Of a stretch of 64,000 nt of DNA, positions 50,387 to 59,949 are shown piece after piece (position 1 is the first letter of the stretch; every line of letters begins with the position of its first letter). The translations under genes and the position numbers were made by a program. This stretch comes from Caryophanales bacterium (GTDB taxonomy: Bacteria; Bacillota; Bacilli; Bacillales; Bacillaceae_J), in contig DULJ01000061.1 of the NCBI GenBank assembly GCA_012840465.1, forward strand, positions 94,331-158,330. Reading direction: 5' to 3'. Below the pieces are notes generated by a model. That model saw only the letters and a program-made list of their open reading frames with translations. It was not told the DNA's origin and did not search any database.

Positions 50387-51313
50387 TTAAGCTTTAATTG
50401 TTTCTCGAACTAAACCTTTAATTTTACCAAGGGACGCCATCCTTGGGTCAGCCGCACCACCCCATAGATCCATTATGCCGGGAACAGGCTGTAGGAACTT
50501 TGGCTTGCGAGGATTTTCTTCCGGAAACTCCTCCATACCAAAACTATACTCAATCGTTAAACCATCTGGGTCTAATACATATAAGAATATTGCACCAGAT
50601 GGGGCATGACGACCAGGACCAAATACTACATCTACGCCATTATTCTCAAAACGGTTTACCCCTTTACCGATGTCATCAATGGATGAAACCATAAAATTAA
50701 CATGATGTAGACTAGCCTCTTCACTTTCAAAGACCGCAAATGAATGATGGTATGATACTGGAAAACATCTGAAGAAAGCGCCTCCTTTTTTCGATGATCC
50801 CGTACCGCCTACATAATCTGAAACCTGGAAATTAAACACTTCTGTGTAGAATTTAACAGAATCCTCAACATTTGGTGTTTTTAAAACAACATGGCCAAGT
50901 TTTTGAATATCTGCTACAGTTGGTTTGAATTCATAGGGTACTTGAATCATATCACTATAGAATTCAAATGTTATTCCAAAAGGATCAACAACTCTAAATG
51001 AAGTGAATTGATTTAAAATATCTAATTCTTTTTTAGAAACTTCCACTGGGTTTAAACCTAATTTCATAAACTTTTCATAGGTTTGTTCTACTAATTCAGG
51101 TGTTTCTAATTCTAATCCAATTCGATTTAAGCCTGGTTCTTGATCTTGTGTAAGCACTAAATTATGGTGGTCACGGCTGCATCTAAAGAAAGCTGTATTG
51201 GGATCGTCTGATTCTACTTTCTCTAATCCAACTAATCTTTCATAAAAATCACTGGATTTTTGCAGATCACTTACATTTAACGCACAGTATCCTACCTTTT
51301 TGTACCTAATCAA
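50387..51313 (-). CDS. Extradiol ring-cleavage dioxygenase-like VOC protein
   Basis: The 308-residue protein has two vicinal-oxygen-chelate domains, as in type I extradiol dioxygenases. The C-terminal domain has the expected 2-His-1-carboxylate set: His in KLGHVVLKTPN, His in LHHVNFMVSS and Glu in LTIEYSFGM. The N-terminal domain (KVGYCALNVSDL) lacks metal ligands, as usual. It would cleave a catechol-type ring next to the hydroxyls using Fe(II). TTG 51313 lies eight bases after GGGGGG. It ends the Rieske operon and lies 13 bases after the beta-subunit gene. Confidence 0.88.
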   Translation of the reverse strand: MIRYKKVGYCALNVSDLQKSSDFYERLVGLEKVESDDPNTAFFRCSRDHHNLVLTQDQEPGLNRIGLELETPELVEQTYEKFMKLGLNPVEVSKKELDILNQFTSFRVVDPFGITFEFYSDMIQVPYEFKPTVADIQKLGHVVLKTPNVEDSVKFYTEVFNFQVSDYVGGTGSSKKGGAFFRCFPVSYHHSFAVFESEEASLHHVNFMVSSIDDIGKGVNRFENNGVDVVFGPGRHAPSGAIFLYVLDPDGLTIEYSFGMEEFPEENPRKPKFLQPVPGIMDLWGGAADPRMASLGKIKGLVRETIKA

Positions 51314-51326
51314 CTTTCATACCCCC

Positions 51327-51821
51327 CTATAAAATAATACTAATTCTAGAATGTGGTCTTAACCCTTCAAGATCAAGAACTGCTTTACGATTCAATATCT
51401 TTAGCTCATTACTTTCATTTAGTAACGTGTAATAATATTTACCAACATAAGCATCTGTAAAACCATATCTCATTCGATAGACGATAAAATTAGCGGTTAT
51501 GTCTATCTTTCCGTTTTCGTCATTTTGAATCTGAACATTCGTGATAAATCTACGAGTGCGCGAACGTGGGTTTTCTGCATGTGAAAATTTGCTGCTTAGC
51601 CGTTTCACGCGTGCTTTTAATCTAGAATAATCATCGGCAATAAATGCTAAACTTTTTTGAGGATTACCATTTGGCATATCCGTAGCAGGAACGGTGTATG
51701 TTGATTCCTCCGTAAATAAATGTAACCACTCATCTAAACGCCAGCTATCCAATAAATCAGCTTCCTTATATAAAAAACTAGCAATCACATCTTCGGTCAT
51801 TTTGTCTTGTACAACCTTCAT
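51327..51821 (-). CDS. Aromatic-ring-hydroxylating dioxygenase, beta subunit
   Basis: The 164-residue protein matches the small, cofactor-free beta subunit of Rieske non-haem iron oxygenases (SNTF2/cystatin-like fold), with EADLLDSWRLDEWLHLFTEE near the start and NPRSRTRRFITNVQ later. ATG 51821 follows AGAGGAGGGAAAATC and lies 16 bases after the alpha-subunit stop. A longer frame to 51878 overlaps alpha and is not supported. It stabilises the alpha3beta3 hexamer. Confidence 0.92.
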   Translation of the reverse strand: MKVVQDKMTEDVIASFLYKEADLLDSWRLDEWLHLFTEESTYTVPATDMPNGNPQKSLAFIADDYSRLKARVKRLSSKFSHAENPRSRTRRFITNVQIQNDENGKIDITANFIVYRMRYGFTDAYVGKYYYTLLNESNELKILNRKAVLDLEGLRPHSRISIIL

Positions 51822-51837
51822 GATTTTCCCTCCTCTT

Positions 51838-53118
51838 TTATACCAATTTAGGCTCTTTTTCTGAATTTTGTTTTTCATCCACTGTCATTAACTCATTATA
51901 TTTTCTCCAGAACGATCTCATTTGTTTTTCATCTGTTGTTGGTGAAATGTCGCGGTGCATACCTCTTGAGATATCTGACCATTTCACTTCATTGATCGTC
52001 TTTTTAAATCCAAGTTGGGCAGTTTCTAATGACTCGACATCATCCGGTGTGGCAAAACCACCTGGACCAAGGAATGTTAGGAAGGAATCTAATCGGTGTG
52101 CTCTTTCCTCTTCGTTCTCATCCACTGGACCTAGTGCCCACGCTGTAACTTCCATATAATCAGGACTGATTGGATTCCAAGTTCTAATCGTTAATGACAT
52201 AATGTCATTTATAATTAAGTTAGGGAAGATCCATACGTTTCTACTTGCATCCATAACTTTATAAGCCTTTTCTTCTCCAAGTCTATTAATCAATTCTTGG
52301 CGCTTCTTCTCAATACGAACCTTTGCTTCTTCTGACCAATTATCCTGCCATTTAGCTACTGGTCTTCCCCACGGTCCTTCATATTCCATAACAGCATGAC
52401 CATTTCCTAATGAACGTCCTTCACCGAACAATCCTTTCGAAACGTCCTGTCCTTCGTCAACCATAAAATCAAGATATGTTTTATGATTATAGGAAACGTG
52501 GTAACCATCAATACTATTTTCACCCAGCAACTTCCAATTAGCGCGAATCGCATATTTTTGAGTTCCTTCTATTACTTCCATTCCGGCTGCAGACTGATCT
52601 GCCACATAATCTAAATAGTCTTTCGCTTCACCTAAGTACTCTTCTAAACTTTCAGCTTCATTGTTATAGTTACAGAATACAAACCCTTTATAGCTTTCGT
52701 TTCTTACTTCGTGTAAGCCGTAATCTTTTTTATTAAAGCTTGCCGGATAGCCAGATTCTAGTGGAACACCAATTAATTCCCCTGAATTTTTAAATGACCA
52801 TGCATGATAAGAGCACAAGAACGTTTTACAATTTCCGTTCTCCCCGCGACATACTAGTGAGCCACGGTGTGTACAAGTATTTAATAAAACATGTACTTTC
52901 CCTTCATCATCACGAGTGAAAATAATTGGTCTTCCAGCCACATCTCTTGTGTGGAAATCCCCATTGGTTTTTATCTCAGATTCATGACCGACATAAATCC
53001 AGCAGTTACTAAAGATTTTATCTTGTTCTTCCTCCAAAATCTGAGGATCCACAAATGTTTGGCGGTTTACTAAAAACTTTCCTTCTTCCTTGTTGTCAAT
53101 AATAAAATTTGTACCCAT
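51838..53118 (-). CDS. Aromatic-ring-hydroxylating dioxygenase, alpha subunit (Rieske)
   Basis: The 426-residue protein has a Rieske [2Fe-2S] domain with CTHRGSLVC and CSYHAWSF (Cys-His and Cys-His ligands) and the catalytic domain motif ENSIDGYHVSYNH with bridging Asp and two His, plus a downstream acid. It is the catalytic subunit of a ring-hydroxylating dioxygenase. ATG 53118 lies eight bases after GAGGTGA. No ferredoxin or dedicated ferredoxin reductase gene is adjacent, so the electron donor is not evident. The aromatic substrate cannot be predicted. Confidence 0.95.
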   Translation of the reverse strand: MGTNFIIDNKEEGKFLVNRQTFVDPQILEEEQDKIFSNCWIYVGHESEIKTNGDFHTRDVAGRPIIFTRDDEGKVHVLLNTCTHRGSLVCRGENGNCKTFLCSYHAWSFKNSGELIGVPLESGYPASFNKKDYGLHEVRNESYKGFVFCNYNNEAESLEEYLGEAKDYLDYVADQSAAGMEVIEGTQKYAIRANWKLLGENSIDGYHVSYNHKTYLDFMVDEGQDVSKGLFGEGRSLGNGHAVMEYEGPWGRPVAKWQDNWSEEAKVRIEKKRQELINRLGEEKAYKVMDASRNVWIFPNLIINDIMSLTIRTWNPISPDYMEVTAWALGPVDENEEERAHRLDSFLTFLGPGGFATPDDVESLETAQLGFKKTINEVKWSDISRGMHRDISPTTDEKQMRSFWRKYNELMTVDEKQNSEKEPKLV

Positions 53119-53646
53119 ACAAATCACCTCATTTAAATATTCGCAATCCTTATTTCTAGCAATCTGAAATCCTTCCCAAATAAACTTCGAAAACCCTTAC
53201 AATTTAACCACCTCCCCAAACCTATTACAAAAAAGATCAAAACTACTATTTTAATGTTCAGAAGATTGTGCCACCTTGAACTTGGACTCAGTTTAACATC
53301 TTTTCTATCCATCGTCTAATTGAAAAATGTTTAAGTTTTTTATACTTTTATTATAAAAAAACTATAATTGCAGTTGCTGCTGGATTTTTGATTCATGGAT
53401 AGTGACTATATTATATATGTTCAGACTATCCCTATTGATTATCTATAGAAGAATACTTTAGTTCTTTAGACTGAATTTTATAAAACTTCTATAAATTAAA
53501 AACACAGACTTAAAGCGATTCCGTTATTTTTTAACATTTATTACATCTATTCCTTAAAACTTCTTGTTGTGTTAAAATCTATTTAGATATAAAATTACAA
53601 GTAATATTGCTGTGCCTTTTTCGTGCACCCATGTTGGGCGCACAAC
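53119..53646. other. Control region of the dioxygenase operon
   Basis: About 530 bases of AT-rich DNA upstream of the Rieske operon, with no supported gene. It must contain the operon promoter and probably LysR sites; several TTATA/TATAA-rich dyads are visible around 53338-53365 but none is decisive. Confidence 0.45.
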
Positions 53647-53681
53647 AAAAAATGCTGAAGATAATTTCTTCAGCATTTTTT
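53647..53681. terminator. Terminator of the permease gene
   Basis: AAAAAATGCTGAAGA and TCTTCAGCATTTTTT are perfectly complementary, giving a strong terminator for the minus-strand permease. Confidence 0.9.
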
Positions 53682-53695
53682 GTAATTAAGCTCAA

Positions 53696-55009
53696 CTAGG
53701 CTTCTTTTATCTGCTTTTTGAAATGTCCAATTTTACTAACATTATAGATTCCTTCCATAAGTAACGCCAGTATGATCCCCACCAATAGGCCATTTGAGAA
53801 CAAGGGACGTACTAACTCTGGTACAGTTACAAAAGCTTCTGGTGGGAGATTCATAATGGTCATCCCTAGTAAAGCTGGCAAAGCAATTTTATATATGGTC
53901 TTTGGTGAAAACTCCAATTTTTCAATATTTCTAAGTGCAGACCTGAATAGCTGTAAATAGGCTACAAAAAGGATCGTGTTCCCTACACTATTTGGAATCG
54001 TAGAGAAGAATGCACTTAACGATGGAATTGCACCTAAAATGATAAATAGCACAGACCCTATGAAAAATGGGGTCCTTTCCTTGATTCCGGTTGATTGTAA
54101 AAAGCCTAATGAAGAGGCGTATGGTGCATAGGGGACCAAGCCTAGAGCCCCCGATAATGACGTAAATGTTCCTGAAAGCAATAGTGAAGATTTGTACTGT
54201 TTAGCTGTTGTTTCTTTTTCATAAATATCCTCTGCACCCTTTAATGTTGCAATTGTATTGGTGGTGTTGAGTAAACCTGTAATCACAATGGTCAACACAA
54301 TTCCCCACTGGATTGTAGGTTCACCCCATGGAAACCAATTTAAGAAGGGAGATGTTTGAATTAAAATGGCTTCTTCCCCATTTGGTAAAAGGAAAATAGC
54401 CCCGATCCAACCGATGATCATACCGATTAATAATGACAGATTGCTTACAATCCCTTTTCCTTTGACATTTAGGATGATGGTTATAGCCGCTATAACAAAC
54501 GAAAAACAGGCTACTTTAACATCTATGTAATCACCGCTATTTAATCCAAGCATTCCTTTTAAGAAAATAAAGATGAGTTGATTGGCAAGTAATAACAAGA
54601 AAACAAACATTACAGAAGGTGTAAACCACTTTTTAAGTAGATCCCCTATTCCTAAAAAGCCTAGAACTGCAACAAGTACCCCTGAAATTATGGCACCGAC
54701 AGCAATGCTTCCACCGATGGTCTGTAAATCTAAATGTAACGCGTTGGCAGAAGCAGCCAAGCATAGAATCACACCCCACCATAATCCTGATTGTCCCTCC
54801 ATTAAAGATAAACGATGTCCGAACATCACTTGTAAAATACAAGCAATCCCTGTAAAAATAAAGGATCTTTGTAGGGCAGAAACGATTTCAATTTGCTCTA
54901 ACTGAAAGGCGCTGCCGATTGAGATTGGTATAACAACAGTATTGGCAAACATAAAGAATAACCATTGAAAACCGGCTAATAATGTAATTGAAGTATTTAA
55001 ATTTTTCAA
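53696..55009 (-). CDS. NCS2-family (uracil/xanthine/purine) permease
   Basis: The 437-residue protein has 12-14 membrane segments and the NCS2 layout: an N-terminal FQWLFFMFANTVVIPISIG, MEGQSGLWWGV in TM3, and the QSTGIKERTPFFIGSVLFI region. It resembles B. subtilis YwdJ-like purine/pyrimidine permeases. TTG 55009 follows AAGGAGAATTAGG; the ATG at 55033 lies upstream of that site. In its place next to a dioxygenase operon it may import the aromatic or N-heteroaromatic substrate, which is inference. Confidence 0.85.
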   Translation of the reverse strand: MKNLNTSITLLAGFQWLFFMFANTVVIPISIGSAFQLEQIEIVSALQRSFIFTGIACILQVMFGHRLSLMEGQSGLWWGVILCLAASANALHLDLQTIGGSIAVGAIISGVLVAVLGFLGIGDLLKKWFTPSVMFVFLLLLANQLIFIFLKGMLGLNSGDYIDVKVACFSFVIAAITIILNVKGKGIVSNLSLLIGMIIGWIGAIFLLPNGEEAILIQTSPFLNWFPWGEPTIQWGIVLTIVITGLLNTTNTIATLKGAEDIYEKETTAKQYKSSLLLSGTFTSLSGALGLVPYAPYASSLGFLQSTGIKERTPFFIGSVLFIILGAIPSLSAFFSTIPNSVGNTILFVAYLQLFRSALRNIEKLEFSPKTIYKIALPALLGMTIMNLPPEAFVTVPELVRPLFSNGLLVGIILALLMEGIYNVSKIGHFKKQIKEA

Positions 55010-55261
55010 CCTAATTCTCCTTCCCCCAATCATATCATCCTATCGTTTGAATTCATTCAAAATCTCGTCACACGTTTTTTTTTTACCAGTATTTCTAACA
55101 CTTTGTAATGTTCTTGTTGCGATACTTCTAGATGGTGAGAGGAATAAGAGTATAGCCTAAAATTTTATAATATAAGCTAAATTATAGAAATTCAATATCT
55201 TCTTTGAATTTTCAGAATAGAGGTATAAAGTATTTCAAAAATATACATTTTTTCACATAAA

Positions 55262-55307
55262 AAAGAGTGGCTGTTATCTGCTAATTCGGCAGATAAAGCC
55301 ACTCTTT
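55262..55307. terminator. Strong terminator of the CysJ-like gene
   Basis: AAAGAGTGGCT and AGCCACTCTTT form the outer stem, continued by GTTATCTGC and GGCAGATAA. It separates the reductase gene from the downstream permease. The rest of 55010-55316 holds only the permease promoter region. Confidence 0.9.
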
Positions 55308-55316
55308 CTGTGAATT

Positions 55317-56489
55317 TTAATATACGTCACGTAAATAACGTTTTTGCTTAGCCATATCATCTAGATATGCTTCAGCTGCTTCACGGCTCATGCCGCCTTC
55401 TTGTTCGATTACTGTAATAAGCGCTTCATGAACGTCTTTTGCCATGCGTGCTTTATCACCACAAACATAGAAGGATGCACCATTATCTAACCAAGCAAAT
55501 AATTCTTTTCCGTTTTCAAGCATTCTGTTTTGTACGTAAACTTTTTTATCTGTATCACGAGAGAATGCAGTAGTTACTTTTGTTAATACGCCATCTTGTT
55601 GATATTTCTCTAACTCGTCTTTGTATAGAAAATCAGTTGCTTCATGTTGGTCTCCGAAGAATAACCATGTTCTACCTGTTGTTCCATTAACAGCACGTTC
55701 CTCAATAAATGAACGGAATGGTGCGATGCCTGTCCCTGGTCCACACATAATAACGTCAGTTTCAAGGGATTCCGGCAAATGGAAATGTTTATTTGGTTGA
55801 ACAAACACTGGAACTGTATCTCCAATTTGAGTACGTTCAGCAATTTGCACAGAACATACACCTTTACGGTCACGTCCGTAAGCATTATAGCGTACAGCAC
55901 CGATAGTTAGATGAACTTCATCGGGATGCGCATTAAAGCTGCTTGCAATTGAATATAGACGTGGTGTTAACTTTCTTAAAAGTGAAACGATATCTTGGGT
56001 TGTTGCAGTCCATGGACCGAAATCACGCAACATATCAAGTAAATCGCGACCACATATATATTCTTTTAGTTGGTCTGCATTTTCATCAGAAATTAACTTT
56101 TGTAATTCTTCATTTTCTGTGAAGGCTGCAGCCCCTTGTAAAAGTTTTCTTGATAATAAAGTAATTTCAAACTGTATTGTTAAAGCTTCTTTCAGTGGAA
56201 GTGTTTCCCCTTGTTTATTAACAATTACTGACTCTTCCTCGCCCCATCTCATTTCTTCAAGTAGTGCATTAACAAGTTCAGGATCATTGGCAGGAATAAT
56301 ACCGAGGGCATCACCAGCGACATAGGATAATCCTGATCCTTCCAATGAAAATTCGATATGTCTTGTTTCCTTACTTGAACCTGTCCCATTTAAATTTTCA
56401 TTCTTAAGAACTTTCGCCTGAAATGGATTTGTTCTTGAATACGTTGGTACTTTCTTGTCATCTGCATTTTTTGTTACTGTAGTTTGCAT
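55317..56489 (-). CDS. CysJ-like diflavin-reductase fragment: FAD/NADPH domains without flavodoxin
   Basis: The 390-residue protein aligns with the C-terminal two thirds of sulfite reductase flavoprotein CysJ: RLYSIASS for FAD, GVCS, MCGPGTGIAPFRSFIEER for NADPH, and the C-terminal KRYLRDVY. The N-terminal flavodoxin (FMN) domain is absent; CysJ normally has about 600 residues. ATG 56489 follows GGGGGGAAGGATT, so the short form is a real start and not a truncation by the window. It would reduce a separate flavodoxin or ferredoxin. It could supply the Rieske oxygenase; no cysI is nearby. Confidence 0.87.
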   Translation of the reverse strand: MQTTVTKNADDKKVPTYSRTNPFQAKVLKNENLNGTGSSKETRHIEFSLEGSGLSYVAGDALGIIPANDPELVNALLEEMRWGEEESVIVNKQGETLPLKEALTIQFEITLLSRKLLQGAAAFTENEELQKLISDENADQLKEYICGRDLLDMLRDFGPWTATTQDIVSLLRKLTPRLYSIASSFNAHPDEVHLTIGAVRYNAYGRDRKGVCSVQIAERTQIGDTVPVFVQPNKHFHLPESLETDVIMCGPGTGIAPFRSFIEERAVNGTTGRTWLFFGDQHEATDFLYKDELEKYQQDGVLTKVTTAFSRDTDKKVYVQNRMLENGKELFAWLDNGASFYVCGDKARMAKDVHEALITVIEQEGGMSREAAEAYLDDMAKQKRYLRDVY

Positions 56490-56933
56490 AATCCTTCCCC
56501 CCACATAGTTGTATAAAGCAAGGATAGCACGAAATGAGAAAATAAAATGTATATTTTTTCACATATCTTTTCAAAAAATCATAAAAAAAATACATCAATT
56601 TAGATGAGTAAATTTTCCCTTAAATGCTACCAGCACTGCTACTTGAAAAAAATAAACAGGATTCCACTGAGGTAATTGATAAATTTCCTTAAATATTTAT
56701 TTCAAAATAGAACATATTAATATTTGTGTTTTAAAGTCCGGTAAATGGAGATCCATTTTTATCTTTTTCAAGGTTAGTATAGAGCAAGTAATGAAGATGT
56801 TCAAGGGTTTATTGGATGTATTATTATACATAATATTAGAAAGGACATTACGTTTTAAGCAATGCCCCCTATTTGTTGTCTTTATCTAATAGTTTGAACT
56901 TCCGTGAATATTTTTAGTTTTTCATATAATCTA
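56490..56933. other. Intergenic stretch between CysJ-like gene and catabolic operon
   Basis: About 440 bases without a supported gene. It contains the promoter of the CysJ-like gene at the left and the 3' end of the CoA-transferase operon at the right. No convincing terminator for scoB was recognised. Confidence 0.4.
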
Positions 56934-57608
56934 CTAAAATGCTTCCAATTTCAAATTTTCGGAAACTTCGAGTGAAGGTTCTGTCATGGCAATGATATCT
57001 TCGACGCTGTAGCCTTTGGCTACTTCTACTAATTTCAAACCATTTTCCGTTACATCAATGACTGCACAATCTGTAATAATGCGGTCAACGACGCCTTTTC
57101 CCGTTAACGGCAAAGAACATTCATTTAAAATTTTAGCTTCACCGGCTTTATTAACATGATCCATAATGACAATCACCTTTTTAGCACCATGAACCAAATC
57201 CATGGCCCCGCCCATACCTTTAATCATCTTTCCGGGAATCATCCAATTGGCAAGGTCCCCTTTTGCGGAAACTTCCATCCCACCAAGGATTGCGACATCA
57301 ATATGACCGCCCCGAATCATCGCAAATGATTCCGAACTATCAAAGTATGAAGCTCCAGGAATGGCTGTTACTGTTTCTTTTCCGGCATTGATTAAATCTG
57401 GATCAACCTCGGTTTCATTTGGGTAAGGTCCAATTCCTAGCAAGCCATTTTCAGATTGTAATACAACTTGTTTCCCATCTGAAATAAAGTTTGCCACCAT
57501 CGTCGGCATTCCAATACCTAAATTTACATAGTATCCATTTTCAATCTCTTTTTCCGCTCGTATCGCAATTTTTTCCCTTGTAGTCAATGCTTTTTCTGTA
57601 TTGGACAT
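56934..57608 (-). CDS. scoB: 3-oxoacid CoA-transferase, subunit B
   Basis: The 224-residue protein has the beta-subunit signature with the catalytic Glu in [14 protein letters not shown] and [11 protein letters not shown] near the start, as in ScoB/AtoA. With subunit A it transfers CoA between succinyl-CoA (or acetyl-CoA) and acetoacetate. It is the last gene of the operon, 13 bases after scoA. AAAGGGGATAAGAAT precedes the ATG. The product of HMG-CoA lyase in the same operon is acetoacetate, which fits. Confidence 0.93.
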   Translation of the reverse strand: MSNTEKALTTREKIAIRAEKEIENGYYVNLGIGMPTMVANFISDGKQVVLQSENGLLGIGPYPNETEVDPDLINAGKETVTAIPGASYFDSSESFAMIRGGHIDVAILGGMEVSAKGDLANWMIPGKMIKGMGGAMDLVHGAKKVIVIMDHVNKAGEAKILNECSLPLTGKGVVDRIITDCAVIDVTENGLKLVEVAKGYSVEDIIAMTEPSLEVSENLKLEAF

Positions 57609-57621
57609 ATTCTTATCCCCT

Positions 57622-58311
57622 TTACTTTTGAACTGTTAATCTCTCAATCTTCTTCTGCTGTTTTCCGACAATGAGTTCTTGAACGTAAATACTAGGAGTA
57701 TGAATTTGATCTGGATCCAACTCTCCAATTTCCACTAACTCCTCAACCTCTGCAATCGTTACTTTCCCGGCAGCCGCAATCATGGGACTAAAGTTTCTAG
57801 CTGTTTTGTTATAAACGAGATTCCCCATTTTATCTCCTTTATAAGCGCGAACCAATGAAAAATCAGCGGTCATTCCTCTTTCAAGCAAATACGATTTCCC
57901 ATTAAACTCCCGTACTTCTTTTCCCTCAGCAATTGGAGTACCTACTCCAGCTGGTGTATAGAATGCTGGGATTCCAGCGCCACCCGCACGAATTCTTTCC
58001 GCTAGCGTTCCCTGAGGAACAAGTTCCACTTCTAATTCGCCCGAAAGTACTTGTCGTTCAAATTCTTTGTTTTCGCCAACGTAAGAGCCAATCATTTTTT
58101 TGATTTGTTTATTTTGTAAAAGTAAGCCAAGGCCCCAATCATCAACTCCACAGTTATTGGAGATGACGGTAAGATCCTTAACGCCTGTGTCAGCTAAAGC
58201 AAGAATTAAATTTTCGGGAATTCCAACTAATCCAAAGCCGCCGACCATAATGGTTGAGCCGTCTTTAATGTCTTTTACTGCTTCAGTAAAGGTTGTAAGT
58301 ACTGGTTTCAT
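57622..58311 (-). CDS. scoA: 3-oxoacid CoA-transferase, subunit A
   Basis: The 229-residue protein matches the alpha subunit (ScoA/AtoD) with [19 protein letters not shown] at the N-terminus, [17 protein letters not shown] and [15 protein letters not shown]. It pairs with scoB immediately downstream. GGAGAGAAAAAGCTT precedes the ATG. It starts about 75 bases after the carboxyltransferase gene, in the same direction, so is probably in the same transcript. Confidence 0.93.
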   Translation of the reverse strand: MKPVLTTFTEAVKDIKDGSTIMVGGFGLVGIPENLILALADTGVKDLTVISNNCGVDDWGLGLLLQNKQIKKMIGSYVGENKEFERQVLSGELEVELVPQGTLAERIRAGGAGIPAFYTPAGVGTPIAEGKEVREFNGKSYLLERGMTADFSLVRAYKGDKMGNLVYNKTARNFSPMIAAAGKVTIAEVEELVEIGELDPDQIHTPSIYVQELIVGKQQKKIERLTVQK

Positions 58312-58386
58312 AAGCTTTTTCTCTCCTTTAATTCAATTTCCTAATAATTGTTGTGGAACCTTGACCGCTGTTTTGGTCGGTTCCTA

Positions 58387-59916
58387 CTAAACTGGATAAA
58401 CTCCATGCTTGCGTTCAGTAAATACTTTATATTTAGATGAATAAGCATCTAAGCGATTTATTAATTCATCGCGTAGTTTGCCCGGTTCAACAATGCCATC
58501 AATAATCATTTCTGATGCCAAACGATAAATATCGATATCTTGATCGTATTCCTCGCGCTTTTGTTGAATGAATGCTGCACGCTCTTCTTCAGGTAGTGCG
58601 GCAATTTTGTTGGCATAAACTGCATTAACTGCCGCCTCAGGACCCATAACAGCAATTTTTGCTGAAGGAAGTGCTAGGCAACAATCAGGCTCAAACGCAG
58701 GGCCTGCCATAGCATAAAGTCCAGCACCATAGGCTTTTCTAACAATAACAGAAATTTTCGGTACAGTTGCTTCACTCATCGCAGAGATCATTTTGGCACC
58801 GTGGCGGATAATGCCAACACGCTCCACTTTTGTACCAATCATAAATCCGGGAACATCGGATAAAAACAAAAGCGGAATATGGTAAGCATCACATAGTGTA
58901 ATAAACTTGGCTGCTTTATCAGCGGAATCATGGAATAAAACCCCGCCTTTTACCCGCGGTTGGTTTGCAATAATTCCAATCGGTTGACCATTCATTCTTG
59001 CAAGTCCAGTAATGAGTTCCGCCGCAAACAGCTTTTTAATTTCACAGAAAGAGTCTTCATCAATGATGCGATTAATTAAATCATGCATATTAAATGGTGC
59101 ATTTTGATTTTCTGGTATAATTTCAGCAATGGACTTTTCGAATTGCTTTGGTGCAATCGGCTCTGCCTGTGCTGGCTTGTTTGAATAATTTTGTGGAAAA
59201 TAAGATAAATAACGACGGGCAAAAGCAAGTGCTTCTTCCTCTGTTTTTACTAATACATCACCACAACCGGAGACCGAGCAATGCATTTTTGCACCACCCA
59301 TTTCTTCAAGTGTTACTTTTTCTCCAATGACCATTTCAGCCATGCGTGGGGATCCTAAATACATGGAAGCATTTCCTTCTACCATGACAACGACGTCACA
59401 GAAAGCCGGAATATAGGCACCGCCAGCAGCGGATGGCCCAAATAATAGGCAGATTTGCGGAACTTTACCAGAAAGCTTAACTTGATTATAAAAAATTCGA
59501 CCTGCCCCTCTTCTCCCTGGAAACATTTCGATTTGATCCGTGATGCGTGCGCCTGCAGAATCAACTAAATAGAGCATGGGCACTTGCAGCATTTCAGCTG
59601 TTTCCTGAATGCGGATAATTTTTTCAACCGTACGCTTGCCCCAGGAACCCGCTTTTACAGTGGAGTCATTTGCCATGACGCAGACTGTTCTGCCATTAAT
59701 TTTCCCCATACCTGTTACGACGCCATCCGCTGGTAAACCGTCTTCTAAACAATTGGCAAAGAATGCATCTTCAACGTTTAAGCCTTCATCAAATAATAGC
59801 TCTAAGCGGTTTCGAACAAATAGCTTCCCTTTTTCAGCATTTCTTTCATGATATGTCACAGCGCCTCCTTCTTTTATTTTATCAATGCGGTCTTGTAGTG
59901 TTTGTTTTGTTTCCAT
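58387..59916 (-). CDS. yngE: Acyl-CoA carboxylase, carboxyltransferase subunit (YngE-like)
   Basis: The 509-residue protein has the carboxyltransferase beta and alpha halves typical of methylcrotonyl-CoA carboxylase: DSAGARITDQIEMFPG, FGPSAAGGAYIPA (oxyanion loop), FLSDVPGFMIGTKVE and KAYGAGLYAMAG. With the biotin carboxylase and biotin carrier of this operon it would carboxylate 3-methylcrotonyl-CoA in leucine breakdown. ATG 59916 follows AAAGGGGGAACAGCTA. The in-frame start at 59946 is unsupported. Confidence 0.93.
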   Translation of the reverse strand: METKQTLQDRIDKIKEGGAVTYHERNAEKGKLFVRNRLELLFDEGLNVEDAFFANCLEDGLPADGVVTGMGKINGRTVCVMANDSTVKAGSWGKRTVEKIIRIQETAEMLQVPMLYLVDSAGARITDQIEMFPGRRGAGRIFYNQVKLSGKVPQICLLFGPSAAGGAYIPAFCDVVVMVEGNASMYLGSPRMAEMVIGEKVTLEEMGGAKMHCSVSGCGDVLVKTEEEALAFARRYLSYFPQNYSNKPAQAEPIAPKQFEKSIAEIIPENQNAPFNMHDLINRIIDEDSFCEIKKLFAAELITGLARMNGQPIGIIANQPRVKGGVLFHDSADKAAKFITLCDAYHIPLLFLSDVPGFMIGTKVERVGIIRHGAKMISAMSEATVPKISVIVRKAYGAGLYAMAGPAFEPDCCLALPSAKIAVMGPEAAVNAVYANKIAALPEEERAAFIQQKREEYDQDIDIYRLASEMIIDGIVEPGKLRDELINRLDAYSSKYKVFTERKHGVYPV

Positions 59917-59949
59917 TAGCTGTTCCCCCTTTGTATGTACAGTCATCCT

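Noticed and set aside
53400-53640. Search for a small ferredoxin gene upstream of the Rieske operon
   Set aside because: No frame with a Cys cluster was found on either strand.
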